DNA from: OMIS01 sp044350895
GTDB lineage: Bacteria; Patescibacteriota; Microgenomatia; UBA1400; PJMF01
Reading direction: 5' to 3'
DNA length: 64,000 nucleotides
Assembly: GCA_044350895.1 (NCBI GenBank)
Contig: JBILGT010000001.1
Location: 55,040 to 119,039, forward strand
Positions 25,990-35,802 of the stretch are shown piece after piece. Positions within the stretch are counted from its first letter, which is position 1. The number at the start of each line of letters is the position of its first letter. The notes under the pieces were generated by a model that had not been told where the DNA came from, made no database searches, and worked only from the letters and a program-made list of their open reading frames with translations. Made by a program: the position numbers and the translations under genes.

Positions 25990-28900
25990 ATGCTTGCTGA
26001 ACAAACGCCAACTGTATCGGGTGAATTTTTGAAAGGATTTGAGCTTCCTGAAAGATGGAAGCGTTTTAGTATATCTCGATTACTTGAAAAGAGACGAGTT
26101 GCTTCCTCTTTGAGGAACGAATACAGAGAAACTCTGCAGCAACCGTCTCCGGAGCCACTTACTCACTACCAAGATGATAATAATGAATTACATAACCTCT
26201 TTGCATACTTAGCAACTACTAGTGAGCTGGAGTTTGATACACCTAGTACGCAACTTCTCACGGGAATTGCTGAAAATATGCTTGCAGGTTCGCAGACATC
26301 AGAGCGTATCCAAGTGGTAATTATTAAGCGATCTCAACAATGCAATGCGTTTGTAACTGCCGACGGTACAATTTTTATGACGCAGGCTTTGCTAAATAAA
26401 TGTACACATCTTGATGAAGCAGCAGCGGTAATCGGACATGAAGTTGGGCACATTATCAATAAAACCCATGTGCATACTAATTCAGTATATGTATTAGACC
26501 GAATGAGTGTCGCATGGGCACATGAAATGGCTGCAGATTTAGAGACTCCCCGTAAGCTTAAGCAAGCCGGATATAATTCTACAGCCCTTGCTTCCATTAT
26601 AGTTAAAATCGGGAGTAACGGTCGTGATTTTGAGCATCAAGGTGCACTGATGCGAGGCTCACAAAATATTGGCCTTCATGCAGTTATTGATAATGAAGCA
26701 AGTGCTCAAGGATATCAACCAATTCCTGCAGAACTGCATGGCAAAGTTAGTTACTCAAATTTAGAAATTCTGGATTACGCCAAGAAGCAAAATAATATTG
26801 CATTGTATAACAAGACAGTGCGAGCATTGCACTCCCATGACTTTGCCGCTGAGTATAGACGTATGCAAGCGATCAGTTTTCGTGACTCTGAGGAAAACCT
26901 CAAGGTATTGACGCAGGTTGTACTAGAACGACTTGAAGGTGTCGGATACACACATCAGCAAGCTATTTTTATACTACTCGGTTTTTCTTCTGCGGAATTT
27001 ACATTTTCCCCAGGCTTTAAACTTTTTGAAGATGTAGCTGAACTTACAGAAATAATTTTGGAGATTCCTCACGTCGTGACGGATAACAACATTGAATCAA
27101 AACTTGAGTCAGCTGTCCCTGAAGTACTTAAGCCCGCCCAAATACTCTCATGCATACGCAAATTTTTTAATTCGGTACATCACAATTTGGGTACAGAGGA
27201 GTCTAAAAGAGGAAGTTTGCGAGTCAGCGAAAATGAGCTTTTTTTGCTACTACATAATATACAAGAATTGAGAAAAAGTGATGAAAATTTTGCTAGGTTT
27301 TCTCATGTCATTGAAATCATTGATAGTGCCACTACTGTAATTTTTCTCAAGTATATTTATTTGCGGTGCGTGGCAGAAGAAATTCCACAAGATCAACAAA
27401 AACCATTATTCCATTCTTTGTATGAAAAATATAAAGGTGAGGGGATGCATATTGTGCCAGGCACAGTTTGGGGATTTAAGGCAAGCAATGAGTATATTTC
27501 TCCTGAAAATCTTCAGTTTATGCAGTATGTGGGTGATGTACTGATGAATAGAGAACCAGAGGTAAAAGAACCACTGGTGGATGAAAAACTACAGCATTTA
27601 TCAGAAAAAATGGGCCAAAGAGCAACCTCAATTAATTATGAAGTGCTGAAGGAATTACTAGTCAAAATAAATTCGAATGAAGCCGAGAATCTTACAGATG
27701 AAAAACGTAAAGAGTATTTCTATAAATTTGCACAGCAAATTGAACAAGTGCCTTTTGCTAGTTACTACAATGTTCTCGAAGAATTAGCGGCAGAAAATAA
27801 AGGGCAGAATGCAGCAGGAAGAAAAGAATCTTTACACGGGGCTAAACTCCCACCTACAGATAGTCATACTGCAAGCAACACCGCAATTTTTAGAATGTAT
27901 GCTCTGCAAGAGGTAGCTTTTTTCTTATTTAAAACTGATACCGATGCGTTCTATGAATGTTTGGAATACAGTTGTAATACTCCTGATATTCCTTGGGACA
28001 CGCTATCTTTTGTACAAGTAACAAATCTCTGTTACTCACTTTTAAATTTACCCAAGGGGAGCTGGGTATTAGCGGATAGAACAGGCTTTGTCCTAGAAAA
28101 TTCTCTGCAACAAAAGTCTACTTGTACGGTGCTCAACTATGATCGAGTATGTAGCCTTGTACCGGTGCAGCGGTTACTGGAGCTTTCTGAACAAGAAATA
28201 ACACAGCTTGGTGAAATTAGTTGGGATGCCGCAACAATCGAAGGATTTATCGCACATGTTTCTGAAAAACAATCTGGTATGTTTAGTACACGCTCAATCT
28301 TAGATCAAGCCAGTAATAGAGATAATATTTATGCAGACAATCTGTTTACATTGATTGTCTGGAGACAGGAGCGACAGGCTTTAGTTAAGATTTTAGAACA
28401 ATTTGTAAGTACAGATATTAATCGATTTTCATATAGTTATTTTCAACAACTTCCAGACTTATATTTATTGGCGTATAGATTTTTACCCTTTGATGCTCGA
28501 AGAGAAACAATCTGTCGCAACATTGCCAATCGCTATCTTTCAGAACCAAGTGTACAGCTTGGACGTAAAATTGATTTTTTACTTATGCACTTTGATAGGA
28601 TTGGGATTGAAGGTTCATTCATTGTCGGGGAACATATTCATACCATTGCGGATTACCAGATGTTCAGGGAAAAAGTCGGAGAGGAGAAGCTGAAAAAAAT
28701 TTTGACGGGTGAGAAAGATGTAAAAGTGGTGGCACTTTTGGACTATGCAACCTCACTAGTTACATCATTTTCTGGCGGGCTTCTTGATACGATTGATGAC
28801 TCACAACAAAGTAGACGTAAGGCAACAACAGATGCTGCATATAAGTGGTTGAAAACCCTATTTGTGGACTCAAAAAAAAGTGTTTCCTATGTTCCCGATA

Positions 28901-30738
28901 AAGAAAAATTTGAAGTTGATTCACAAAGGCGTGATTCATTTCACTCATTTGCTGATACTATTGCGGTCTTACGGTCTCTTTCACCAACTATGCGAAGTCT
29001 CATTTCACATAAATTATTGGTTGATACTGGAGGAGCATTAACAACTTTGGAAGCTCGGAGGGATCTTTCTCGGAGATTATTAGAAGGTCTACAACTCGAT
29101 AAGAATACCTTACAAGGGATGTTGCTAGAAGCTGTAGTGATAGACGGTAAAGCAGAATTCATTGGTTTTCCTGCCGCTCAAATGATTGCACCGCTCTTAT
29201 TTAGATCATTAGATCCGCAGGCATTGGATTACGATACCTTGCTCGATAGTAATATTTCTGTAAAAGATTCTGACCCTCAAGCAAAAGTATTCACCCAGCA
29301 ACCTAAAATCCGCGATCATATTGGAGAAGCACAGGCACGGCATATTTTGACTGCATCATCTCGTGATTTAGTAAAAGTTGGACGTGAGTATTCACTCGGT
29401 GAGTCACATACCGCTGCAGAATTTGCAGGACAATCAGATGCAGAATATCGAGCTACCTTGGAAATGCTGGAAGGTCATTTTGTGCCACAAGAAAAGGTGG
29501 ATGCACCAAAAGCCCAGTTAGGTATTGATGCCACCACTGAGGCGCTTATTTCTGCTGCAGAGTCAAGTACAGCAGGCATTACTAGGCAATTACAACTTTC
29601 TACGCAATTTAAAAAATACCCCCCAGAATTGGAAGCACGGTTGCGACGTACCTTAGATTCCAATCCTGGACTACCAATGTTGCTAGCATGGGAGAACCTC
29701 TTCCTTTGGTCCACCCCAGAACAGGGAGATTCCCCAAAACGAGTAGCAGAAAAAGTTGCCCTTGGTGAGTACTTGCAGCAGGTTGAAATCCAGAAAAAAA
29801 TTGCGGGAGGTAGTTTAAATACAATCTTTTTAGCTCACAATACTCAAACGAAAAGGGACATTGTCGCTCGTATACAGAATCCAAATGCAGAGTTTTTTGT
29901 ACAAGCGGGCTATGAGCTGGTAGAAGCTGCATATGATTACGTTTTGAAAAAAACAGGGAGAAAGTATGCCCGTGAAGTAAAAATTGGCAAGATGCTCAAT
30001 GCACTAACTCAGCGATGGTGTATCAGAGATATTAATGATCCATTCTATCTAGAAGATGATGCAAATTTCAGAAGTGTAATCGCGAGTGCAACACAAGCCA
30101 ACTCACTTGATATAGAGTACTATGCACCTGAATTAGAATTCACGCAGCAAAAATTCAAAACAGAAACAGTAGCTGCCGGGACCACCGCCAATAAATTTCG
30201 CAGTGGCAAGGCAACAGCAGAACAAAAAAATTTGTCATTAGAAGCATTTTTCTATTTCTTTGAACATCAGCTAGACTTTGAAAAACACACAATTGCTAAA
30301 GATGGAACGGAATATATTTTGGTACATTCAGATCAACATCTTGGCAATTACACAGATGCTTTTGAAGAGAGTACTCTCCGCAGAGGAGTAATTGATCGCA
30401 ATATGTTTTTACGCTTGGAACGACCGGATCTAAGAGTCATTCAATTGTATTTAGAACCAGATAAAGGAAGAGAATTTGCCCAAGCTTTAGTTGAACGTAT
30501 TCTTGATAAAAACAAAGTACGTGGGGTGAGTAGAGCTACGTTCAAGGTCTATGTGACCTCAAAACTAATTCCAGAGTATACCCGTCAAAATTTCTCAGGT
30601 CACAGTGATGAACTCTTGCTTTTGCAAGTGGTTTTTGAAGCCTGTGCGCTCAAAGACATGGATATTCCATTGGAACTACAGCTTATGTTGCGTAACGCAG
30701 CGGCATACAAGGAATTGAAAAAAACGGTGGTTACCTAA
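25990..30738 (+). CDS. giant M48-type metallopeptidase fused to a UbiB/ABC1-like kinase domain
   Basis: A 1582-residue protein. The N-terminal M48-like peptidase has the zinc motif HEVGH (H150, E151, H154) and the third ligand in EMAAD (E179 to D183). Residues about 230-1250 are helical, of unknown function, with no clear repeats or membrane segments. The C-terminal 330 residues resemble the ABC1/UbiB/ADCK kinase fold: a nucleotide-loop-like KIAGGSLNTIFLAHNT, IVARIQNPN in place of VAVKVQRPG (the lysine position is R1294), the catalytic loop HSDQHLGN (H1446, D1448, N1453) and an IDRN motif (D1469) in place of DFG. No signal peptide is visible. The ATG at 25990 has TATAGT 8 nt upstream. The stop overlaps the convergent acetyl-CoA synthetase gene by 8 bp. 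Confidence 0.75.
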   Translation: MLAEQTPTVSGEFLKGFELPERWKRFSISRLLEKRRVASSLRNEYRETLQQPSPEPLTHYQDDNNELHNLFAYLATTSELEFDTPSTQLLTGIAENMLAGSQTSERIQVVIIKRSQQCNAFVTADGTIFMTQALLNKCTHLDEAAAVIGHEVGHIINKTHVHTNSVYVLDRMSVAWAHEMAADLETPRKLKQAGYNSTALASIIVKIGSNGRDFEHQGALMRGSQNIGLHAVIDNEASAQGYQPIPAELHGKVSYSNLEILDYAKKQNNIALYNKTVRALHSHDFAAEYRRMQAISFRDSEENLKVLTQVVLERLEGVGYTHQQAIFILLGFSSAEFTFSPGFKLFEDVAELTEIILEIPHVVTDNNIESKLESAVPEVLKPAQILSCIRKFFNSVHHNLGTEESKRGSLRVSENELFLLLHNIQELRKSDENFARFSHVIEIIDSATTVIFLKYIYLRCVAEEIPQDQQKPLFHSLYEKYKGEGMHIVPGTVWGFKASNEYISPENLQFMQYVGDVLMNREPEVKEPLVDEKLQHLSEKMGQRATSINYEVLKELLVKINSNEAENLTDEKRKEYFYKFAQQIEQVPFASYYNVLEELAAENKGQNAAGRKESLHGAKLPPTDSHTASNTAIFRMYALQEVAFFLFKTDTDAFYECLEYSCNTPDIPWDTLSFVQVTNLCYSLLNLPKGSWVLADRTGFVLENSLQQKSTCTVLNYDRVCSLVPVQRLLELSEQEITQLGEISWDAATIEGFIAHVSEKQSGMFSTRSILDQASNRDNIYADNLFTLIVWRQERQALVKILEQFVSTDINRFSYSYFQQLPDLYLLAYRFLPFDARRETICRNIANRYLSEPSVQLGRKIDFLLMHFDRIGIEGSFIVGEHIHTIADYQMFREKVGEEKLKKILTGEKDVKVVALLDYATSLVTSFSGGLLDTIDDSQQSRRKATTDAAYKWLKTLFVDSKKSVSYVPDKEKFEVDSQRRDSFHSFADTIAVLRSLSPTMRSLISHKLLVDTGGALTTLEARRDLSRRLLEGLQLDKNTLQGMLLEAVVIDGKAEFIGFPAAQMIAPLLFRSLDPQALDYDTLLDSNISVKDSDPQAKVFTQQPKIRDHIGEAQARHILTASSRDLVKVGREYSLGESHTAAEFAGQSDAEYRATLEMLEGHFVPQEKVDAPKAQLGIDATTEALISAAESSTAGITRQLQLSTQFKKYPPELEARLRRTLDSNPGLPMLLAWENLFLWSTPEQGDSPKRVAEKVALGEYLQQVEIQKKIAGGSLNTIFLAHNTQTKRDIVARIQNPNAEFFVQAGYELVEAAYDYVLKKTGRKYAREVKIGKMLNALTQRWCIRDINDPFYLEDDANFRSVIASATQANSLDIEYYAPELEFTQQKFKTETVAAGTTANKFRSGKATAEQKNLSLEAFFYFFEHQLDFEKHTIAKDGTEYILVHSDQHLGNYTDAFEESTLRRGVIDRNMFLRLERPDLRVIQLYLEPDKGREFAQALVERILDKNKVRGVSRATFKVYVTSKLIPEYTRQNFSGHSDELLLLQVVFEACALKDMDIPLELQLMLRNAAAYKELKKTVVT

Positions 30739-32827
30739 ACACCCGCATCCGTGCGTCAACTATTTGTGCACCACTACCTTTATGGAACACCATAATTGGA
30801 TTGACATCAAGTTCTGCAATCTCTGGGTGTTTGGTGAATAAATCAGAAACTCGAGCAATACATTCTTTTACAACTTTAAGATCGAACGGGGTTTGACCTC
30901 GAGCGCCTTTGAGAATTTGAGAAAACTTGAGGCGGTCAATCATGTCAGTAATATCATCTGGGGTGAGGGGAGCGAGACCAAAGGCAGCGTCCTTGAAAAC
31001 TTCTGTGAAAACGCCACCCATACCAATTCCCACCAGTGCACCCAAATTTGGATCACGAACCGCACCAGTAATTAATTCTTTACCACTCAGTGTCACAAAC
31101 GGCATGACAACTACGCCAGCAATATGTGCCTCTGGCTGATGCTTTTTTACTTGCGCTAAGAGCTTGTGATAGGCGCTTTCAGCATCCGCAGCTGCTACAT
31201 CTACCATGACACCACCGACATCACTTTTATGCACAATATCTGGAGAGAGAATTTTGAGAACTAAACGATCTCCACAGAGTTTGACTGCTTTTGGAATCTG
31301 ATCTGGTGCGGTGATTTTCATCCACTTAATTACTGGTAACCCTGCTGCCTCAAGAATACTGAGCGCTACATCATCTGGCAGCCAGCCTTCAGAATTCAAG
31401 TGCGCATTTTTGATAAGGCTAGAAATTGCGGTGGTATCCACATCTTGGAAAGAAACGGGTTTTTCACCTGAGCGTTTCCAAATACTGAATGTATGGAGGA
31501 TTCCCAAACCGTGCACGAGTGACTCAGGAAAATCAGTGGTGGTGATTTTGCCTGTCTGCAAAATTTGAATACCCGGTTGCACCCGGTCGCCGCCAATGAA
31601 ACTGACCACTATTGGCTTTTTAGTGGCACGTTTTGCCGTCACGATTACTTTGGCTGTTGCTTCCACCTCAGTCATAGATTGCGGAGTTAATAGCAGCACG
31701 AGCGCGTCAACACCCTCGTCAGTGCTGACAATTTTGAGTGTGTCGTCATAGCGTTGCGCTTTGGCGTCGCCAAGGATATCAATTGGGTTATGAATATTCG
31801 CCGCAGGAGGCAAAACTTTTTGCAGCGCTTCCACAGTTTCTTGAGAAAGTTTGGCAACACTCAGACCTTCATGAACTAGGGCATCAGTCACCAGCACGCC
31901 AACACCACCGGCGTTGGTGACAATTGCTACGCGATCTTTGGGCAAAACAGGATTGAAGGCAAAGCACTCAGCATACAAAAAGAACTCTTCTATAGTTTGT
32001 GCTCTGATGATGCCTGCTTGGTGAAACAGTGCTTCGTAAAATGCATCGTTGCCAGCGAGAGAACCAGTATGTGATTGAGCTGCGGCAGCACCTGCTTCAG
32101 TTTGCTTAGATTTCAAAACAATAATTGGCTTGGGATGACGGACGCGTCTGATTTTTTGCGCGACAGCCAAAATTTCTGTGAGATCACGGAGTGCTTCCAC
32201 GTAGAGCAGAATCACCTTTGTGTCAGGATCATGCGCCAAGTATTCAAGCAGTTCAGTTTCTTTGAGTGTTGCTTTATTGCCCAGACTCAAAAACTTGGAA
32301 AAACCAATTTGTTGTTGGATGGCGTAGTCAATGATAGCGGTACCCAGAGCGCCACTTTGTGAAAGAAACGCAACCGAGCCAGCAGGCGGAAGCTGTGGAG
32401 CAAACGAACCATTGAATCCCAGATTGGCATTCATGACCCCCAGACAGTTGGGACCCACCAGTGTGATGTTGTATTTTTGCGCAATGGCAACGATTTGGTC
32501 TTCAAGTTCAGTTTGTCCGACTTCTTTAAAACCAGCACTGATGACAACCGCAGCTTTAACTTTCTTTTTGCCAGCCTCAGTCAAAACTTGCGGCACGATT
32601 GCTGCGGGGACGGCAATGATGGCGAGATCAACGGAGCCAGGGACTGCTGAAATATTTTCATAAACTGGCAGGTTGAACAAACTGCCACCCTTGGGATTGA
32701 TGGGATAGATGTTACCTCTGAAACTTTCGACTAAATTTTTGACCAAGTCGTTCCCAACACTTCCTGGTTGCGAAGAAGCTCCGATGATGGCAACAGATTT
32801 GGGGGAAAAAACAGCGTGTAAACTCAT
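30731..32827 (-). CDS. acetyl-CoA synthetase (ADP-forming), fused alpha-beta
   Basis: A 698-residue enzyme that turns acyl-CoA, ADP and phosphate into an organic acid, ATP and CoA, so it makes ATP by substrate-level phosphorylation. The CoA-binding domain comes first (SVAIIGASSQPGSVGNDLV, YPINPKG), then ligase domains with FLSQSGALGTAIIDYA and the phosphohistidine region QSHTGSLAGNDAFYEA, and an ATP-grasp domain from about residue 470 (KILSPDIVHKSDVGGVMV, ELDVNPIMV). The single-chain alpha-beta form is common. TACACT lies 7 nt before the ATG. It would act after the 2-oxoacid oxidoreductase encoded earlier. Confidence 0.93.
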   Translation of the reverse strand: MSLHAVFSPKSVAIIGASSQPGSVGNDLVKNLVESFRGNIYPINPKGGSLFNLPVYENISAVPGSVDLAIIAVPAAIVPQVLTEAGKKKVKAAVVISAGFKEVGQTELEDQIVAIAQKYNITLVGPNCLGVMNANLGFNGSFAPQLPPAGSVAFLSQSGALGTAIIDYAIQQQIGFSKFLSLGNKATLKETELLEYLAHDPDTKVILLYVEALRDLTEILAVAQKIRRVRHPKPIIVLKSKQTEAGAAAAQSHTGSLAGNDAFYEALFHQAGIIRAQTIEEFFLYAECFAFNPVLPKDRVAIVTNAGGVGVLVTDALVHEGLSVAKLSQETVEALQKVLPPAANIHNPIDILGDAKAQRYDDTLKIVSTDEGVDALVLLLTPQSMTEVEATAKVIVTAKRATKKPIVVSFIGGDRVQPGIQILQTGKITTTDFPESLVHGLGILHTFSIWKRSGEKPVSFQDVDTTAISSLIKNAHLNSEGWLPDDVALSILEAAGLPVIKWMKITAPDQIPKAVKLCGDRLVLKILSPDIVHKSDVGGVMVDVAAADAESAYHKLLAQVKKHQPEAHIAGVVVMPFVTLSGKELITGAVRDPNLGALVGIGMGGVFTEVFKDAAFGLAPLTPDDITDMIDRLKFSQILKGARGQTPFDLKVVKECIARVSDLFTKHPEIAELDVNPIMVFHKGSGAQIVDARMRVFR

Positions 32828-32883
32828 GTGATTCAGTGTAACAAAAACTTGTTGACAGGAGAAACCGCAAATCAGCTTCTTGG

Positions 32884-33729
32884 TTACTGCTGAGAATCGA
32901 TCACGCGAATGATCTCAACTCCAGCTTGCTTGAGAACTCGCTCGCCATCAAGCATGGCATAGCCTTTTTGGTAGAAGACACGTGTAAGTCCAGCATGGGC
33001 AATCAATTTGGCACACGGAGGGCAGGGGAAGTCAGTAACATACAGATCCGCACCTGACAAGTTTGTTCCCGCTGCGGCTGCCTCAGCAATCAGCTTTGCT
33101 TCGGCATGAATGGCCGTGTTGAGTTCAATATGATCGCCTTTATGAAAATGTGCCCGAGCGTCTCCTTCTGCATACGGTTGTTGTTCAGAAGGGAGGTGCG
33201 TGTTGTGTGTTTGGGCAAGAATTGTGTTCTCTCTGACAGCCACTGCACCCACTTGGCGCCACCAGTCTGAGCTCTTGTTTCCCTCAAGAGATGCAAGCTC
33301 CATGAATTTTTTATCCACTCCTGCAGATGAAATTGTTTGATCAGGACTGGGAGTGAGTTCTGCTGCCGCACTTTTCTTATCCCAGCGCAAGAATATTGAA
33401 CTTTTTTCAATGGTGCAGTTGGCGAGGTATTTGTGGGCAACTTCGGTGGTGACCACTTCATCAGGAATTATCACAGTGGCGTGAGCAGCGTTAAGTTGGT
33501 GCAAAAGTTCTTCAGAAACAATCTGTACGTCATCAAAAATGTTCCAGCTGAGGACTGCCTTCTGAACGAGCTCTTCAGATATGGCCCGTACTTCTTTATG
33601 CACCGGCGTAAATTCCTGAGCAATAGAAGCGGGGAGGATGTACAGTGTTCTGGCAGACAAGTTCTGGCTAAACAGCTGCACATAACCTTGATGTAAAACT
33701 GGAATATATGCAAGAATAACTGTGGACAT
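32884..33729 (-). CDS. deoxycytidylate deaminase-like protein with an extra N-terminal domain
   Basis: A 281-residue protein. The C-terminal 150 residues form a zinc-dependent cytidine/deoxycytidylate deaminase domain with the HAEAKLIAEA motif (metal His and catalytic Glu) and FPCPPCAKLI (two metal Cys). dCMP deaminases supply dUMP for dTMP synthesis, which fits the thymidylate genes nearby. The N-terminal 120 residues begin STVILAYIPVLHQGYVQLF and look like an alpha/beta domain; I do not recognise it, although the HQGY sequence faintly recalls nucleotidyltransferase HxGH motifs. ComEB-type and editing deaminases are alternatives. Confidence 0.8.
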   Translation of the reverse strand: MSTVILAYIPVLHQGYVQLFSQNLSARTLYILPASIAQEFTPVHKEVRAISEELVQKAVLSWNIFDDVQIVSEELLHQLNAAHATVIIPDEVVTTEVAHKYLANCTIEKSSIFLRWDKKSAAAELTPSPDQTISSAGVDKKFMELASLEGNKSSDWWRQVGAVAVRENTILAQTHNTHLPSEQQPYAEGDARAHFHKGDHIELNTAIHAEAKLIAEAAAAGTNLSGADLYVTDFPCPPCAKLIAHAGLTRVFYQKGYAMLDGERVLKQAGVEIIRVIDSQQ

Positions 33730-33799
33730 ATCCGTAATCCTATCATAAAAAATTAAAAATCTATGGTAGTAGTAAACTACTCAATCAAGAGCACACTGT

Positions 33800-33942
33800 A
33801 TGAAAAAAATTCTTATTATAGAAGACGATGCAGACATTGCCGAAGCACTGCAGATGCATTTATTGCAAAACCTTTCGATATTTTTGAATTGGTCGCGCTT
33901 GTCAAAAGTTTGACAGAGAAGACTACAACGTCTGTTCAATAG
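33800..33942 (+). pseudogene. remnant of a response-regulator receiver domain
   Basis: The first 18 codons (MKKILIIEDDADIAEALQ) are the start of a CheY-like receiver with its acidic pair. After them the matching sequence continues in another frame as DAFIAKPFDIFELVALVKSL, which is the end of a receiver, including the KPF lysine. The central part with the phosphorylated Asp, about 80 codons, is missing and the two ends are out of frame. So the gene looks collapsed by an internal deletion. The 3' end overlaps a small gene on the minus strand. Confidence 0.75.
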
Positions 33943-34099
33943 ATTCTTCCAAAGGTGGCGGAGTGTTGGGAATTTCAGGTGGCTGTTGGAAAATAACCGA
34001 GGCAATTAAGCCAATAATAAAGAGCGCAATTGTAGTAAAGATTCCGATAAGTACATTTTTTTCTGGTTCTGAAGTAGCATGTGCTGGCGTTTTTTTCAT
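33923..34099 (-). CDS. small single-pass membrane protein
   Basis: A 58-residue reading frame on the minus strand with a hydrophilic start (KKTPAHATSEPEKN), one membrane segment (LIGIFTTIALFIIGLIASVI) and a Pro-rich tail (PPEIPNTPPPLEESIEQTL). The arrangement of charges and the clean hydrophobic helix support a real gene. It lies 29 nt after the nucleotidyltransferase gene on the same strand and may be co-transcribed with it. No family is recognised. Confidence 0.6.
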   Translation of the reverse strand: MKKTPAHATSEPEKNVLIGIFTTIALFIIGLIASVIFQQPPEIPNTPPPLEESIEQTL

Positions 34100-34128
34100 A
34101 GTAGTTTGAAATATAGCATAAAAAATCG

Positions 34129-34680
34129 CTATTTGAGTTCATCAAGTGCATCTTCAATGGCTTTGATCAGCTTTGTAGAAAGCGTTTTGGTCATCTTTTT
34201 GGTGGCACCAATCTGCACCATCCGGATTTTTGCACTCGTGCTCGTGGTAGCCATTGGCTCCAAAACTACAACTTTTCCGCACAGTTTCTTGAGTTCAGAA
34301 ATTTCCTCATCAGTGTAAGTTTCTTGGGTTGCAATCAAGACATCAGGATGCATGATTTTTATTAACTGCCAGCGTTCCACTTCATTAGGTTTTAAAATAA
34401 CATGATCGACACACCTGAGATAGGTGAGCATTTCTGTGCGCTCATCTTCAGGCACAACGGGACGATCGGGACCTTTGCGTTGTTTGACCTTTGCGTCTGA
34501 ATCAACGCCCACAAAGAGCACATCACCGTGTTTTTTTGCTTCTGTCAAATACCGCGCATGACCAATATGCAGCATATCAAAAGTGCCTTGAGTGAGGACA
34601 ACAGATTTACCTGCATCATGATATTTTTGTATGATTTCCGGAAGTTCTGCGTACGTATTGACGATGACTGAATTTGGCAT
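34129..34680 (-). CDS. RfaE/TagD-type nucleotidyltransferase
   Basis: A 183-residue cytidylyl/adenylyltransferase-fold protein. The hallmark is TQGTFDMLHIGHARYLTEAK with the HIGH motif, followed by VGVDSDAKVKQRKGPDRPVV, as in the RfaE (HldE) nucleotidyltransferase domain, which makes ADP-heptose. The C-terminal 40 residues (MATTSTSAKI onwards) are longer than the core fold. Substrate assignment is uncertain; glycerol-3-phosphate cytidylyltransferase is a possible alternative. It begins 9 nt after surE. Confidence 0.82.
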   Translation of the reverse strand: MPNSVIVNTYAELPEIIQKYHDAGKSVVLTQGTFDMLHIGHARYLTEAKKHGDVLFVGVDSDAKVKQRKGPDRPVVPEDERTEMLTYLRCVDHVILKPNEVERWQLIKIMHPDVLIATQETYTDEEISELKKLCGKVVVLEPMATTSTSAKIRMVQIGATKKMTKTLSTKLIKAIEDALDELK

Positions 34681-34689
34681 GGATTAGTT

Positions 34690-35469
34690 CTAAAACAATT
34701 TCTGTAGAGTTGCAAGTTCAGTATGGTCAGTATAGTTTACTTTGCACGGGGTGAGTGTGATTTTCCCTTCTGCAATTTGATGTGAGTCCGTATCATGTGC
34801 GCTAATGATAGGAGGATCAATCTCGTTATATGAGAGCGTATACTTTTCACGATTTATAACGGTTCTATTTTCCCAGTAGTCGCCAGGGCCAGTGGGTACA
34901 ACAGCAACTTCTTGTGTGGGAGTAGCAGGGAAATTTACATTCCAGAATACCTCAGGTGGAAAGACTGCATCCAGAGCTTTTTTAATGAAAAATTCCACCA
35001 TGTTGCCCGGATAGGCAATAAGTTTTTCATTAAATGATCCATCATGTTCTCTAAACCAGTCGTGGTCGGGAGTTTGCATGGAAAAAGCTATAGCTTTAGT
35101 CTGGCGAGTTTGTGCTGCAGTCACCGCTGCTGCCACAGTTCCTGAACGGTGAATCTGATTACTGACATTTATTCCTAGATTTACTCCGCTAACAACAAGA
35201 TCTGGGGTTCGATCCAAATAATCATATGCGAAAAAGACTGCATCACTTGGTGTACCTTCCACCCAGAGTGCTTCAGTACCATCTACGATTTCTGTGCCCC
35301 ATGCACAATGAGTTGAAACGGTAATTTTTGCACCAACAGCAGATTGTTGCTGTTTGGTGCCGACAATTTTGAAATCAGCAAACTGTTCCACAACGCGTTT
35401 GACCAAGATCAATCCCTCGGCGCGAATTGAGTCATCACCAGTGAGTAAAATAAACGGACGTTTTTGCAT
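34690..35469 (-). CDS. surE: SurE-like 5'/3'-nucleotidase
   Basis: A 259-residue protein of the SurE family, which removes phosphate from nucleoside monophosphates. The metal motif is LLTGDDSIRAEGL, where the usual sequence is LTNDDG, so the Asn and Gly positions differ. VSGVNLGINVSNQIHRSGTVAAA matches the SurE core (GxNxGxNxxxxxxxSGTVgAA). TACACT lies 7 nt before the ATG. The changed metal motif leaves activity uncertain, but the fold assignment is secure. Confidence 0.87.
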   Translation of the reverse strand: MQKRPFILLTGDDSIRAEGLILVKRVVEQFADFKIVGTKQQQSAVGAKITVSTHCAWGTEIVDGTEALWVEGTPSDAVFFAYDYLDRTPDLVVSGVNLGINVSNQIHRSGTVAAAVTAAQTRQTKAIAFSMQTPDHDWFREHDGSFNEKLIAYPGNMVEFFIKKALDAVFPPEVFWNVNFPATPTQEVAVVPTGPGDYWENRTVINREKYTLSYNEIDPPIISAHDTDSHQIAEGKITLTPCKVNYTDHTELATLQKLF

Positions 35470-35542
35470 ATCGGACAGTGTACTGGCCAGATGTCAGAAA
35501 GGGAACAGTTATTTTTGGGTGTAGGTATGATAAAGTACAACT

Positions 35543-35788
35543 ATGCAAGATTCTGATCCAGATACAGTGACTGATTCAAAAACCATTTTTGATGTTTCTT
35601 TATCAGAGGTTTTTTGGAGAAATGTCGTAGCTGGAGCAGGCCGAGCCCTGGGTGCAATCATCTTGCAAGCTATTTTTCTAATTGTTATTGTGAATTTATT
35701 TATGAAGCAGGTGTGGCCAATTATTGAGCCGATTCTTGGTACATTACAGACCACCACACAGACCTTGGAAAGATTCACTCTACAATAA
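35543..35788 (+). CDS. unknown small membrane protein
   Basis: An 81-residue protein with one strong membrane segment (about residues 35-54, LGAIILQAIFLIVIVNLF). The N-terminus is acidic and the C-terminus ends in TTTQTLERFTLQ. A TATGAT box lies 11 nt before the ATG. It starts the DHFR-dUTPase group on the plus strand, divergent from surE. No family is recognised. Confidence 0.6.
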   Translation: MQDSDPDTVTDSKTIFDVSLSEVFWRNVVAGAGRALGAIILQAIFLIVIVNLFMKQVWPIIEPILGTLQTTTQTLERFTLQ

Positions 35789-35802
35789 TTTTTGAAAGTA
35801 CT

